Positions 25,236 through 34,666 of a DNA stretch of 48,267 bases are shown in pieces. This DNA comes from Capillimicrobium sp035565675 (GTDB lineage: Bacteria; Actinomycetota; Thermoleophilia; Solirubrobacterales; Solirubrobacteraceae). A program made the translations under genes and the position numbers. The notes below the pieces were generated by a model that saw only the letters and a list, made by a program, of their open reading frames with translations, was not told the origin of the DNA and did no database searches. Location: the NCBI GenBank assembly GCA_035565675.1, contig DATMSA010000017.1, positions 1 to 48,267 of the forward strand, in the 5' to 3' direction. Within the stretch, counting starts at the first letter, position 1. Each line of letters begins with the position of its first letter.

Positions 25236-25954
25236 GGTTCCGGCGCTCCGCGCAGCCACCGCCGCCGCCGCCGGCCTCGGAGGCGCCGTGGGCGCTGCTG
25301 TCGTTCCTGCTGCGCTACCCCGACGAGCGGGTGCTGGGCGCCCGCGAGGAGATCGAGGAGGCCGTCGACGCGCTGGCGCCCGGGCCGGTGCGCGACGCGC
25401 TGACGCGGTTCCTCACCGAGTGGCGCGGCGCACCGGGCGCGCTGGCGGCCGAGTACGTGCAGACGTTCGACCTGCGCCGCCGCGCCAGCCTGCACCTCAC
25501 CTGGTACTCGCACGGCGACACGCGGGCGCGGGGCATGGCGCTGCTGCGGCTGAAGAAGCTGTACCGCGCGGCCGGGCTGCCGATGGAGAGCCGCGAGCTG
25601 CCCGACCACCTGACCGTGATGCTCGCGTTCGCCGGGCTGGCGCCGCCCGGCTACGGCGAGGCGCTGCTGACCGAGCACCGCCCGGCGCTGGAGCTGCTGC
25701 GGCTGTCGCTGCGCGACGCGGGGAGCCCGTACGCGCACGTGCTCGACGCGGTCGCCGCGTGCCTGCCGGAGCTGACCGTCACCGACCGCGCCGAGGTGGC
25801 GCGGCTGGCGCACGAGGGCCCGCCCGACGAGGCGGTCGGCCTGGAGCCGTTCGGGCCCGCGGAAGCCATGCCGGCCTCCTCGCCTGGCGGCTCGGAGGCT
25901 CAGCGAGAACTCGCCGGAGGCTCCTTCTCGCGGTCGTGGGAGGCGAGCCCGTGA
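25232..25954 (+). CDS. narJ: Nitrate reductase assembly chaperone
   Basis: A cytosolic TorD-fold chaperone that holds NarG for molybdenum-cofactor insertion and membrane docking. 240 residues; the recognisable NarJ core is residues about 15-210 (LLSFLLRYPDERV, EYVQTFDLRRRASLHLTWYSHGDTRARGMAL, ELPDHLTVMLAFAG). The N-terminus has a proline run. The last 25 residues (from ASSPGGSEAQ) look unrelated to NarJ and are encoded by a palindrome-rich stretch (see the repeat at 25874-25931). It overlaps narH by ATGA and narI by GTGA. Confidence 0.9.
   Translation: MRFRRSAQPPPPPPASEAPWALLSFLLRYPDERVLGAREEIEEAVDALAPGPVRDALTRFLTEWRGAPGALAAEYVQTFDLRRRASLHLTWYSHGDTRARGMALLRLKKLYRAAGLPMESRELPDHLTVMLAFAGLAPPGYGEALLTEHRPALELLRLSLRDAGSPYAHVLDAVAACLPELTVTDRAEVARLAHEGPPDEAVGLEPFGPAEAMPASSPGGSEAQRELAGGSFSRSWEASP
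25874..25931. repeat. Nested palindromic insertion-like repeat in the narJ 3' end
   Basis: GCCTCC (25874-25879) pairs with GGAGGC (25894-25899); GCGAGAA (25903-25909) pairs with TTCTCGC (25925-25931); the centre holds GGAGGCTCC (25916-25924); GGAGGCTC also occurs as a direct repeat (from 25894 and 25916). It adds an in-frame tail to NarJ without breaking the GTGA overlap with narI. It could be a REP-like element; copies elsewhere cannot be checked from this window. Confidence 0.4.
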
Positions 25955-26661
25955 GTGCCGGGTCGATCCTCCTGTGGGTGATCCTGCCGTACGTCGCGGT
26001 GGCGGTGTTCGTCGTCGGGCTGTGGTGGCGCTACCGCACCGACCAGTTCGGGTGGACGAGCAGCTCGACGCAGATCTTCGAGTCGAGGATCCTCGGGTGG
26101 GCGGGGCCGGCGTTCCACTACGGCGCGCTGGCGGCGATCGGCGGCCACGTGATCGGGCTGATGATCCCGAAGTCGTTCACCGAGGCGATCGGGATGTCCG
26201 AGAACACGTACCGGTGGTTCTCGGCGATCGCCGGCGCGGTCGCCGGGGCGATCTGCGTCGTCGGGTTCGTCGGCCTCGTGTACCGGCGGATCACGAACGT
26301 GCGCGTGCGCCGCCACACGTCGCGGACCGACCTGGCCGTCTACTTCCTGCTGACCGTCCTGATCCTGCTCGGCTGCTACCTGACGTTCGGCCACAACCTG
26401 CTGACGAAGTCGCCCTACGACTACCGGGACACGATGTCGCTGTGGTGGCGGTCGCTGTTCATCCTGCAGCCCGACGTGCAGGCGGCCGAGGACGCCAACA
26501 TCTGGTACCAGGTGCACGCGATCATCGCCTGGGCCTTCTGGGCGCTGTTCCCGTTCAGCCGGCTCGTGCACGCGTTCAGCATCCCGCTGCAGTACCTCGG
26601 GCGCCCGTACATCCTCTACCGGCGCCGCTATCCGGTGGCGTCGGGCGCGCGCCGCCGATGA
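25951..26661 (+). CDS. narI: Respiratory nitrate reductase, gamma (cytochrome b) subunit
   Basis: Membrane anchor that oxidises quinol and passes electrons through two b haems to NarH. 236 residues with five predicted membrane segments (about 5-25, 50-72, 88-110, 124-146, 183-205). Haem ligands: His in FHYGALAAIGGHVIGLM (helix 2) and in HAIIAWAFWALFPFSRLVHAFS (helix 5). GTG start overlaps the narJ stop (GTGA), and its own stop overlaps narK (ATGA), so the unit is one tightly coupled operon. Confidence 0.93.
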   Translation: MSAGSILLWVILPYVAVAVFVVGLWWRYRTDQFGWTSSSTQIFESRILGWAGPAFHYGALAAIGGHVIGLMIPKSFTEAIGMSENTYRWFSAIAGAVAGAICVVGFVGLVYRRITNVRVRRHTSRTDLAVYFLLTVLILLGCYLTFGHNLLTKSPYDYRDTMSLWWRSLFILQPDVQAAEDANIWYQVHAIIAWAFWALFPFSRLVHAFSIPLQYLGRPYILYRRRYPVASGARRR

Positions 26662-27857
26662 GCACACCCGAGCGGCCCGGCGCCGGGCGTCACCTCGCGC
26701 TGGCGACGATCGCGTTCACGGTCAGCTTCTACGCGTGGAGCCTGCTGGGGCCGCTGGGCCCCGACCTCGAGGACGAGCTCGGGCTGTCGGAGTTCGAGAC
26801 GTCGGCGATGGTCGCGGTGCCGGTGCTGCTCGGGTCGCTGATGCGGATCCCGCTGGGCTGGCTCACCGACCGCTACGGCGGGCGGCGGGTGTTCGGCCTC
26901 CTGCTGGCGTTCACGCCGCTGCCGCTGATCGCGCTGGCGCTGTTCCACGACGCGCTCGCGCCGATCCTGCTGTTCGGGTTCCTGCTCGGGTTCGCGGGCG
27001 CCTCGTTCGCGGTGGGCGTGCCGTTCGTCAACGGCTGGTATCCGCCCGAGCGCCAGGGCTACGCGCTCGGCGTCTACGGCATGGGCATGGGCGGGACGAC
27101 GATCGCGGGCCTGACCGCGCCGTCCATCGCCGACGAGTGGGGGCTGGCCGCGCCGTTCTGGGTGGCCGTGGTGCTCGTCGTCCTGACCCTCGCCGGGTTC
27201 GTGCTGGTGGCGCGCGACGCGCCACGGCCGGCGGGGGCGAGCGGGGGCGCGCGTCCCGGGATGTTCGCCGCGCTCGGCGTGTTCCGCCACAGCGGCCGGG
27301 CGTGGGCGCTGACGCTCTTCTACTTCATGGCGTTCGGCGGGTTCGTGGCGATGTTCCTGTACCTGCCCAAGCTGCTGACCGGCGTCCACGACCTGTCGCA
27401 GTCCGACGCGGGCGCGCGGGCGGCCGGGTTCGCGCTGCTGGCCGTCGTCGCGCGGCCGACCGGCGGCTGGCTCTCGGACCGCATCGGCGCGGCCCGCGTG
27501 CTGCTCGTGTCGTTCGTGGGCGTGACCGTGCTGGCGCTCGCGCTCGCCGCCACCTACGAGTCGATGGTGCCGCTGACGATCGCGTGCCTCACGATCGCCG
27601 TCGCGCTGGGCCTCGGCACGGGCGCGGTCTTCAAGCTCGTGCCGGAGTGGTTCCCCGACCGCGTCGGTTCGGTGACCGGCGTGGTCGGCGCCGCCGGCGG
27701 CCTGGGCGGCTTCTTCCCGCCCCTGGTCATGGGCGCGGTGAAGGGCGCCACCGGCGGCTACGGCCTCGGGTTCGTGCTGATGGCCCTGGTCGCGATCGCG
27801 TGCCTGATCGTGCTCGCCGCGCTGAACCGCGGGGCGGCGCAGCCGGCGACGGCGTAG
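26658..27857 (+). CDS. narK: Nitrate/nitrite MFS transporter
   Basis: 399 residues, 12 predicted membrane segments, of the NNP family of the major facilitator superfamily. Motifs: LGWLTDRYGGRRVFG (MFS loop 2-3), GFAGASFAVGVPFVNGWYPPERQG and GMGMGGTTIAGL in the first half, and GAAGGLGGFFPPLVMG in the second, which match the nitrate signatures of NarK. Imports nitrate and/or exports nitrite for the adjacent reductase. A 4-base overlap with narI couples it. Followed by a long hairpin shared with the convergent SDR gene. Confidence 0.9.
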   Translation: MSTPERPGAGRHLALATIAFTVSFYAWSLLGPLGPDLEDELGLSEFETSAMVAVPVLLGSLMRIPLGWLTDRYGGRRVFGLLLAFTPLPLIALALFHDALAPILLFGFLLGFAGASFAVGVPFVNGWYPPERQGYALGVYGMGMGGTTIAGLTAPSIADEWGLAAPFWVAVVLVVLTLAGFVLVARDAPRPAGASGGARPGMFAALGVFRHSGRAWALTLFYFMAFGGFVAMFLYLPKLLTGVHDLSQSDAGARAAGFALLAVVARPTGGWLSDRIGAARVLLVSFVGVTVLALALAATYESMVPLTIACLTIAVALGLGTGAVFKLVPEWFPDRVGSVTGVVGAAGGLGGFFPPLVMGAVKGATGGYGLGFVLMALVAIACLIVLAALNRGAAQPATA

Positions 27858-27899
27858 GCGTCTGCGGCCCGGCCACGCACCCTCGCTGCGATCCGCAAT

Positions 27900-27944
27900 C
27901 CGTTGTCGTCTCGCGCTCGCATAGCGAGACGGATCTGACAACGG
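27900..27944. terminator. Bidirectional hairpin terminator between narK and the SDR gene
   Basis: Arms CCGTTGTC (27900-27907)/GACAACGG (27937-27944) and GTCTCGC (27908-27914)/GCGAGAC (27924-27930) form a 15-bp stem with one 6-nt bulge and a 9-nt loop. There is no T run, as usual in high-GC actinobacteria. It lies in the 94 bp between convergent stops. Confidence 0.6.
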
Positions 27945-27951
27945 CGCGGGG

Positions 27952-28707
27952 CTAGATGGACATCCCGCCGTCCAGCGGGATCGTCGCGCCCGTCATGAAC
28001 GCGCTCTCGTCGCTGGCGAGGTAGACGACGGCGGACGCGACCTCGTCGGGGCGGGCGTGGCGGCCGAGCGGGATGATCGAGTTGAAGATCTCGTTGGCCT
28101 GCTCGGTGTCCTGGCCCGTCGCGTCGCGCTCGACGCTGTCCTGGAACGCGTTGTCGACCGGGCCCGGGTGGATCGTGTTCACGCGGATGCCGCGGCCCAC
28201 GACCTCCTTGGCGGCGGTGCGCATGAGCCCGACGACCGCGTGCTTGGACGTCGCGTACGCGCAGATGCCCGGCGCCGAGGTCAGCCCGACCACGCTCGAG
28301 GTGATGATGAAGCTGCCGCCGTCGCGGATGACCGGCAGCGCGTGCTTGGCCAGCAGGAACGGGCCGCGGACGTTCACGGCCAGGACGCGGTCGAACTCGG
28401 CCGGGTCGTAGTCGGCGATCGTCGCGTTCGGCCCGGCGATGCCCGCGTTGGCGAACGCGACGTCGAGCCCGCCGAAGCGGTCGACCGCGGCCTGCACCGC
28501 CGCCGCGACCTGGTCGGAGTCGGTCGCGTCGGCCGGCACGCCGAGCGCCGCCGCCCCCAACTCGCCGGCGACCGCGTCGACCGCGGCCGCGTCGAGGTCG
28601 CTGATGACCACGCTGGCCCCCTCGGCGACGAACGCGCGCGCCGTGGCGGAGCCGATGCTGCCGGCCCCGCCCGTGATCAGGGCCACCTTCCCCTCGAGTC
28701 GTCCCAT
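27952..28707 (-). CDS. Short-chain dehydrogenase/reductase (FabG-like)
   Basis: 251 residues, NAD(P)-dependent classical SDR. Cofactor motif TGGAGSIGSATA near residue 12, Asp in VISDLDAAA (suggests NAD rather than NADP), NAG motif in FANAGIAG, catalytic Ser in ITSSVVG and Tyr-x3-Lys in YATSKHAVVG, and the end PLDGGMSI. The family oxidises or reduces many hydroxy/keto substrates; the substrate here is unknown. It lies downstream of the chaperone operon on the same strand, 48 bp after hspR, but has no evident link to it. Confidence 0.8.
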   Translation of the reverse strand: MGRLEGKVALITGGAGSIGSATARAFVAEGASVVISDLDAAAVDAVAGELGAAALGVPADATDSDQVAAAVQAAVDRFGGLDVAFANAGIAGPNATIADYDPAEFDRVLAVNVRGPFLLAKHALPVIRDGGSFIITSSVVGLTSAPGICAYATSKHAVVGLMRTAAKEVVGRGIRVNTIHPGPVDNAFQDSVERDATGQDTEQANEIFNSIIPLGRHARPDEVASAVVYLASDESAFMTGATIPLDGGMSI

Positions 28708-28755
28708 ACCCCTAAACCGTCAGATCGTTTGCCGGACGAGCGGGACGCTACCGGG

Positions 28756-29247
28756 TCAGTCGCTCGGGCGCTCGACCCGCAGCTTCACGGGCGCGACGTC
28801 CTGCTGGCGGGCGAGCTCGCGCGAGTGCTCGTAGCGGACGATGTCCGCGCGCACCTCGTTGCGCTTGGCCTCGAGGTCCTCGATCTCGCGGCGCAGCTCC
28901 TCGGAGCGGCGCTCGAGCGCCTCGACCCTCGCCTGCGCGCGCTCGAGCTTCATCTCCAGGTCGAGCACCCGCTCGACGCCGGCGAGGTTGAGCCCGTACT
29001 CGGTCGTCATCCGCTGGATGCGCCGCAGCCGCTCGACGTCCTCGTGCGAGTACAGCCGCGTGCCCTTCGGCGAGCGCTTCGGCGTGATGAGCCCGCGCGC
29101 CTCGTACATGCGCAGCGTCTGCGGGTGCATCTCGGCGAGCTCGGCGGCGACGGAGATCATGAACACGCCCCGGTCGCGGTCGACCTGGATCGTCGTCCGG
29201 GTGGTGCGCGTCGTGCGCGTGGTGGTGCGACGGGGCCGCGACGCCAT
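28756..29247 (-). CDS. hspR: Heat-shock repressor HspR (MerR family)
   Basis: 163 residues. After a Thr/Arg-rich N-terminus (TRTTRTTRTT), the MerR-type winged helix (VFMISVAAELAEMHPQTLRMYEARGLI, then RSPKGTRLYSHEDVERLRRI) matches HspR. A long coiled coil (about 90-150) follows; known HspR proteins act with DnaK as co-repressor on their own operon. ATG 29247 follows the dnaJ stop with no gap. It would control the promoter at 32944-32970. The coiled coil is longer than in typical 130-150-residue HspR. Confidence 0.88.
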   Translation of the reverse strand: MASRPRRTTTRTTRTTRTTIQVDRDRGVFMISVAAELAEMHPQTLRMYEARGLITPKRSPKGTRLYSHEDVERLRRIQRMTTEYGLNLAGVERVLDLEMKLERAQARVEALERRSEELRREIEDLEAKRNEVRADIVRYEHSRELARQQDVAPVKLRVERPSD

Positions 29248-30387
29248 CTACGCCGCCTTCCCGCTCGAGGCGCCGGCTCCTGCCTGCGCGAACAGCTTCG
29301 CGCGCGGGTTGCCGTTCATCACCTTCGAAAGCTGCTCGACCGCCTTCTCCTGCTCGCGGGTCAGCGAGTCGGGGACGTCGAGCACGAAGCGGTAGTGGAT
29401 GTCGCCGCGGCTCTTCTTGTCGCTCAGCTTCGGCGGGCCCTCGCCGCGGAGCCGCTGCACGGTCCCCGGCTTGGTGCCCGGCTTGACGCGCAGCCGCTTG
29501 GTGCCGGTCAGCGTCGGCACCTCGATCTCGGCGCCGCGCAGGGCCTCCGGGATCGTCAGCGGCACCTCGACCTCGAGGTTGTCGCCCTTGCGCTTGAAGA
29601 TCGGGGACGGGTCGACGTGCGTGACCACGTACAGGTCGCCGGGCGGGCCGCCGTTGCGCCCCGGCTCGCCCTTGCCGGCCAGCCGCACGCGCGAGCCCTC
29701 GCGGACCCCCGGCGGGATGTTGACCTTGTACTTCTTGGACTTGCGCAGCGAGCCGCTGCCGTGGCAGGTCGGGCAGGCCTCCTCGATGATCGCCCCGCTG
29801 CCGCCGCACTGCGAGCACGGCTGGGTGATCGAGAACAGCCCCTGGCCCTGCTGCTCGACGCCGCGGCCCTGGCAGCGCGGGCACACCTTCGGGGCGGTGC
29901 CCGGCCTGGCGCCCGTCCCGTGGCAGGTCGTGCACATCGTCGACGTCGGCACGGTCAGCGCGACCTGCGTGCCGTCGACCGCCTGCTGGAACGTGAGCTG
30001 GACCGAGGCCTCGAGGTCGCGGCCGCGCTCGGCGCGCGGGGTCGCGCCGCCGCGCGGACGGCCGCCTCCGCCGCCGCCCCCGCCGAACAGGTTCGAGAGG
30101 ATGTCCGAGAACGAGCCGGCGTCGAAGCCGCCGCCCCCGCCGGCGCCGCCCGCGAAGCCGCCGCCGGCGAACGGGTTGGCCCTCTGGCGGTCGTACTCCT
30201 TGCGCTTGTCGGCGTCGCCGAGGACGTCGTACGCGGCCGAGATCTCCTTGAAGCGCGCCTCCGCCGCCTTGTCGCCCGGGTTGCGATCCGGGTGGTAGCG
30301 GCGCGCGAGCTTGCGGTAGGCCTTCTTGATCTCGTCCTGGGAGGCCTTCTTGTCGACGCCGAGGACGCTGTAGAGATCCTCCGCCAT
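29248..30387 (-). CDS. dnaJ: Chaperone DnaJ
   Basis: Hsp40 co-chaperone that delivers unfolded proteins to DnaK and stimulates its ATPase. 379 residues: J domain (1-65, with RYHPDRNPGD carrying HPD), a Gly/Phe-rich linker (about 75-115), four CxxCxGxG zinc repeats (CTTCHGTG, CPRCQGRG, CSQCGGSG, CPTCHGSG), then two substrate-binding beta domains. ATG 30387 has GGAGG 6 nt upstream; a GTG one codon earlier is possible. Third gene of dnaK-grpE-dnaJ-hspR, the usual actinobacterial order (so this is DnaJ1). Confidence 0.95.
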   Translation of the reverse strand: MAEDLYSVLGVDKKASQDEIKKAYRKLARRYHPDRNPGDKAAEARFKEISAAYDVLGDADKRKEYDRQRANPFAGGGFAGGAGGGGGFDAGSFSDILSNLFGGGGGGGGRPRGGATPRAERGRDLEASVQLTFQQAVDGTQVALTVPTSTMCTTCHGTGARPGTAPKVCPRCQGRGVEQQGQGLFSITQPCSQCGGSGAIIEEACPTCHGSGSLRKSKKYKVNIPPGVREGSRVRLAGKGEPGRNGGPPGDLYVVTHVDPSPIFKRKGDNLEVEVPLTIPEALRGAEIEVPTLTGTKRLRVKPGTKPGTVQRLRGEGPPKLSDKKSRGDIHYRFVLDVPDSLTREQEKAVEQLSKVMNGNPRAKLFAQAGAGASSGKAA

Positions 30388-30400
30388 CACCGGCCTCCCA

Positions 30401-30991
30401 CTACGCCGCCACCACCACGCGGGCCGGCCGGATGACCATGCCGTTGAGCCGGTAGCCCTGCTGGTAGACCTCGACGACGGTGCCGCTCTCGGCGCCCTCG
30501 ACGGGCTGGGAGACCATCGCCTCGTGGACGGTCGGGTCGAAGACCTCGCCCTTGGGCGAGATCGTCTCGATCCCGACGCGCCCCAGCGCCTCGACCAGCT
30601 CGCGGTGCACGAGCCGGATCCCGGCGGTGAGGTGGTGGTCGCCGTCGCCCTCCTGCTCCTCGGCGGCGGCGATCGCGCGCTCGAGGTTGTCGAGCGCCGG
30701 CAGCAGCTCCTTGACGACCTTCGCCGCCCCGCGCTCCTGGGCGGCCTGCACGTCGCGGGCCGCCCGCTTGCGGTAGTTCTCGAAGTCCGCCTGGGTGCGC
30801 TGCGCGAGCGCGAGGTACTCGTCGCGCTCGGCCGCCTTGGCCTGGAGCGCCTCGAGGTCGTGCTCGACCGCCTGCGCGGCGGCCTCCTCGGCGGCGTGCG
30901 CGTCCTCGGCGGAGCCGGCCGGCGCCTCGGCGCCGGCCTGCTCGGCCTGGAGCTTGCGCTCCTCGGTGTCTGCGGACCGGTGGTCGCCCAT
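30401..30991 (-). CDS. grpE: Nucleotide-exchange factor GrpE
   Basis: 196 residues. Exchanges ADP for ATP on DnaK. Acidic, Ala-rich N-terminus and a long helix (to about 75), then TQADFENYRKRAARD, LLPALDNLERAIA, VHRELVEALGRVGIETI and the C-terminal beta domain (FDPTVHEAMVSQPVEG, VVEVYQQGYRLNGMVIRPARVVVA). All GrpE hallmarks are present. It starts 3 bp after the dnaK stop. Confidence 0.95.
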   Translation of the reverse strand: MGDHRSADTEERKLQAEQAGAEAPAGSAEDAHAAEEAAAQAVEHDLEALQAKAAERDEYLALAQRTQADFENYRKRAARDVQAAQERGAAKVVKELLPALDNLERAIAAAEEQEGDGDHHLTAGIRLVHRELVEALGRVGIETISPKGEVFDPTVHEAMVSQPVEGAESGTVVEVYQQGYRLNGMVIRPARVVVAA

Positions 30992-30994
30992 GAC

Positions 30995-32911
<1,917 letters not shown>

Positions 32912-32943
32912 AGGTGGTGAGTGCTCCCTCGTTCTTGCGAATG

Positions 32944-32970
32944 AAATCTGAGCGACATTATGGCAGATTT
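32944..32970 (-). promoter_or_regulatory. dnaK promoter covered by an inverted repeat (candidate HspR operator)
   Basis: AAATCTG (32944-32950) and CAGATTT (32964-32970) are a perfect 7-bp inverted repeat around 13 bp. The minus-strand -10 CATAAT (32962-32957) lies inside it, giving a leader of about 40 nt. Neither the HAIR consensus (CTTGAGT-N7-ACTCAAG) nor CIRCE is seen in this 163-bp gap, so this may be the operator used by HspR here. Confidence 0.5.
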
Positions 32971-33074
32971 TTCGCACCGCTTCCACGCGGGAGCGGCAAC
33001 GGCATCGGCAGCCGCGCCGCCCGGCTTTCGCACGGGCGCCGGGGCCTGGACGGACGGTCCGCGTGCGGTCGCCG

Positions 33075-33749
33075 CTACGCGCGGCGCTCCGGGCACATCC
33101 GCCGCAGCGCGCAGCCGCGGCAGTCGGGCGTGCGGGCGTGGCACGTGCGCCGGCCGTGGCGCAGGAGGTTCACGTGCAGCTCGAGCGCCTCGCCGCGCGG
33201 GGTCAGCGCGAGCATGTCGTCGTGCATCTCCTCGAAGCCGGCCTTGGGGCGGAACAGGTGCAGGCGCGAGCCGACCCGCGAGACGTGCGTGTCGACCGGG
33301 ACGTCGTGCATCCCGAAGCTGAAGCACAGGACGCAGGCGGCGGTCTTGCGCCCGACGCCGGGCAGCGCGCACAGCTCGGCCTGGGCCTCGGGGACGGTCA
33401 GGCTCGCGAGGTGGTCGAGCGACAGCGGCTCGCCGATCGCGCGCAGGATCGCCTGGATGCGCGCGCTCTTGACCTTCGAGATGCCGCCGGGCCGGATGGC
33501 CTCCTCGACCTCGGCGTTGGGCGCGTCGCGGACGGCCTCCCACGTGGGGAAGCGCTCGGTGAGGCGCAGGTAGGCGACGTCGCGGTTGCGGTCGTTCGTC
33601 GACTGCGACAGCACGGTGAGGACGAGCTCGTCGAGCGGGCGCCGGTGCGGCGGCGCGACCGGGCGGCCGTAGACGGTGCGCAGGCGGTCGCGGATGGCGC
33701 GGACGCGGCGGCGCGACGGGCGGGCCCAGTCGCGGACGGCCGTGCTCAC
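33075..33749 (-). CDS. nth: Endonuclease III (DNA glycosylase/AP lyase)
   Basis: Excises oxidised pyrimidines and cuts the abasic site. 224 residues: helix-hairpin-helix LPGVGRKTAACVL with catalytic Lys135, Asp153 in VPVDTHVSR, and the 4Fe-4S loop Cys203-x6-Cys210-x2-Cys213-x5-Cys219. GTG 33749 overlaps the kinase stop by 4 bases (GTGA), so it is translated after the PfkB kinase, an odd pairing. The frame stays open upstream but that part belongs to the kinase gene. Confidence 0.9.
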   Translation of the reverse strand: MSTAVRDWARPSRRRVRAIRDRLRTVYGRPVAPPHRRPLDELVLTVLSQSTNDRNRDVAYLRLTERFPTWEAVRDAPNAEVEEAIRPGGISKVKSARIQAILRAIGEPLSLDHLASLTVPEAQAELCALPGVGRKTAACVLCFSFGMHDVPVDTHVSRVGSRLHLFRPKAGFEEMHDDMLALTPRGEALELHVNLLRHGRRTCHARTPDCRGCALRRMCPERRA

Positions 33750-34639
33750 GTCGCGCCCCACCGCGCGACGGTCCGGGCGGCCTCGGCGACCGCCTCGCGC
33801 AGCCCGACCGCGAGCGCCGCCGGGTAGAAGTCCGTGCGCGAGAGGTGGGCGACGAGCACGGCCGTGAGCGTGTCGCCCGCGCCGGTCGCGTCGACGACGG
33901 TCGCGGGCACGCCGGGCACGGTCGCGCGGACCTCGCCGCGCAGGATCGCGCCCTCCGGGCCGAGCGTGATCACGACGTTGCGCACGCCGCCGGCGAGCAG
34001 GCCGGCGGCGGCCGCCTCCGGGTCGCGCTCGCCCGACAGCAGCTCGGCCTCGCGGCGGTTGCACTTCAGCAGGAAGAGGCCGGGCAGGCACTCGCGCGCG
34101 AGCGTGACCGCGCGCCCGGGGTTGTCCCAGCGGTGCAGGCGCAGGTTGGGGTCGAAGATGACCGGCTTGCCGTGCTCGAGCATGTGCGCGCGGACGTGCA
34201 TCGTCACCTCGCGCTCGCGCTCGTCGACGAGCGTGTTGGACGCCATCACGAGCGCGCCGCACGCCTGCGCGGCCGCGCCGAGCCGCGGCGCGATGTGCTC
34301 CATCGCGGCGTGGATGCCGGCGCCGTAGATGAGGTAGTCGGGCTCGCCGTCGCGGTCGACGGTGACGAACGCGACCGGCGTGGGCGTGCCCTCGACGAGC
34401 TCGAACCACTGCAGGCCGACGCCCTCGGCGGTGAGGCGCTCGCGCAGCCAGGCTCCCCACGCGTCGTCGCCGGCGCCGCCGGCGAGCTCCACCTCGGCGC
34501 CGTGGCGGGCGGCCACGACCGCGACGTTGGCCATCGCGCCGCCGAAGTGCGGGACGAACGCGTCCGCGTCGGCGAGCCGGTCCACCGGCCGGTGACAGAT
34601 GAGGTCGACGAGGGTCTCGCCGAGGCAGAGCACGCGCAC
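33746..34639 (-). CDS. PfkB-family carbohydrate kinase (fructokinase-like)
   Basis: 297 residues, ribokinase fold, phosphorylates a sugar with ATP. Seen: CLGETLVDLICHRP at the N-terminus, HFGGAMANVAVVAARHGAEVELAGGAGDDAWG (PfkB signature 1 region), FDPNLRLHRWDN, LLKCNRREAELLSG, ITLGPEGA and VVDATGAGDTLTAVLVA (signature 2 with the catalytic Asp). Best resembles fructokinases/2-keto-sugar kinases; substrate uncertain. GTG 34639 is chosen for the TACCGT box 8 nt upstream; TTG 34648 is possible. Divergent from the hydrolase gene with overlapping -10 boxes. Confidence 0.8.
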   Translation of the reverse strand: MRVLCLGETLVDLICHRPVDRLADADAFVPHFGGAMANVAVVAARHGAEVELAGGAGDDAWGAWLRERLTAEGVGLQWFELVEGTPTPVAFVTVDRDGEPDYLIYGAGIHAAMEHIAPRLGAAAQACGALVMASNTLVDEREREVTMHVRAHMLEHGKPVIFDPNLRLHRWDNPGRAVTLARECLPGLFLLKCNRREAELLSGERDPEAAAAGLLAGGVRNVVITLGPEGAILRGEVRATVPGVPATVVDATGAGDTLTAVLVAHLSRTDFYPAALAVGLREAVAEAARTVARWGAT

Positions 34640-34647
34640 GGTGCGCA

Positions 34648-34657
34648 ACGGTATCGT
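34648..34657. promoter_or_regulatory. Overlapping divergent -10 boxes, kinase versus hydrolase
   Basis: Within ACGGTATCGT, TACCGT reads leftwards (34653-34648; 8 nt to GTG 34639) and TATCGT reads rightwards (34652-34657; 9 nt to GTG 34667). The two share a TA step, so only one polymerase can melt the site at a time. Start codons are 27 bp apart. Confidence 0.45.
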
Positions 34658-34666
34658 CGCCGCTCG

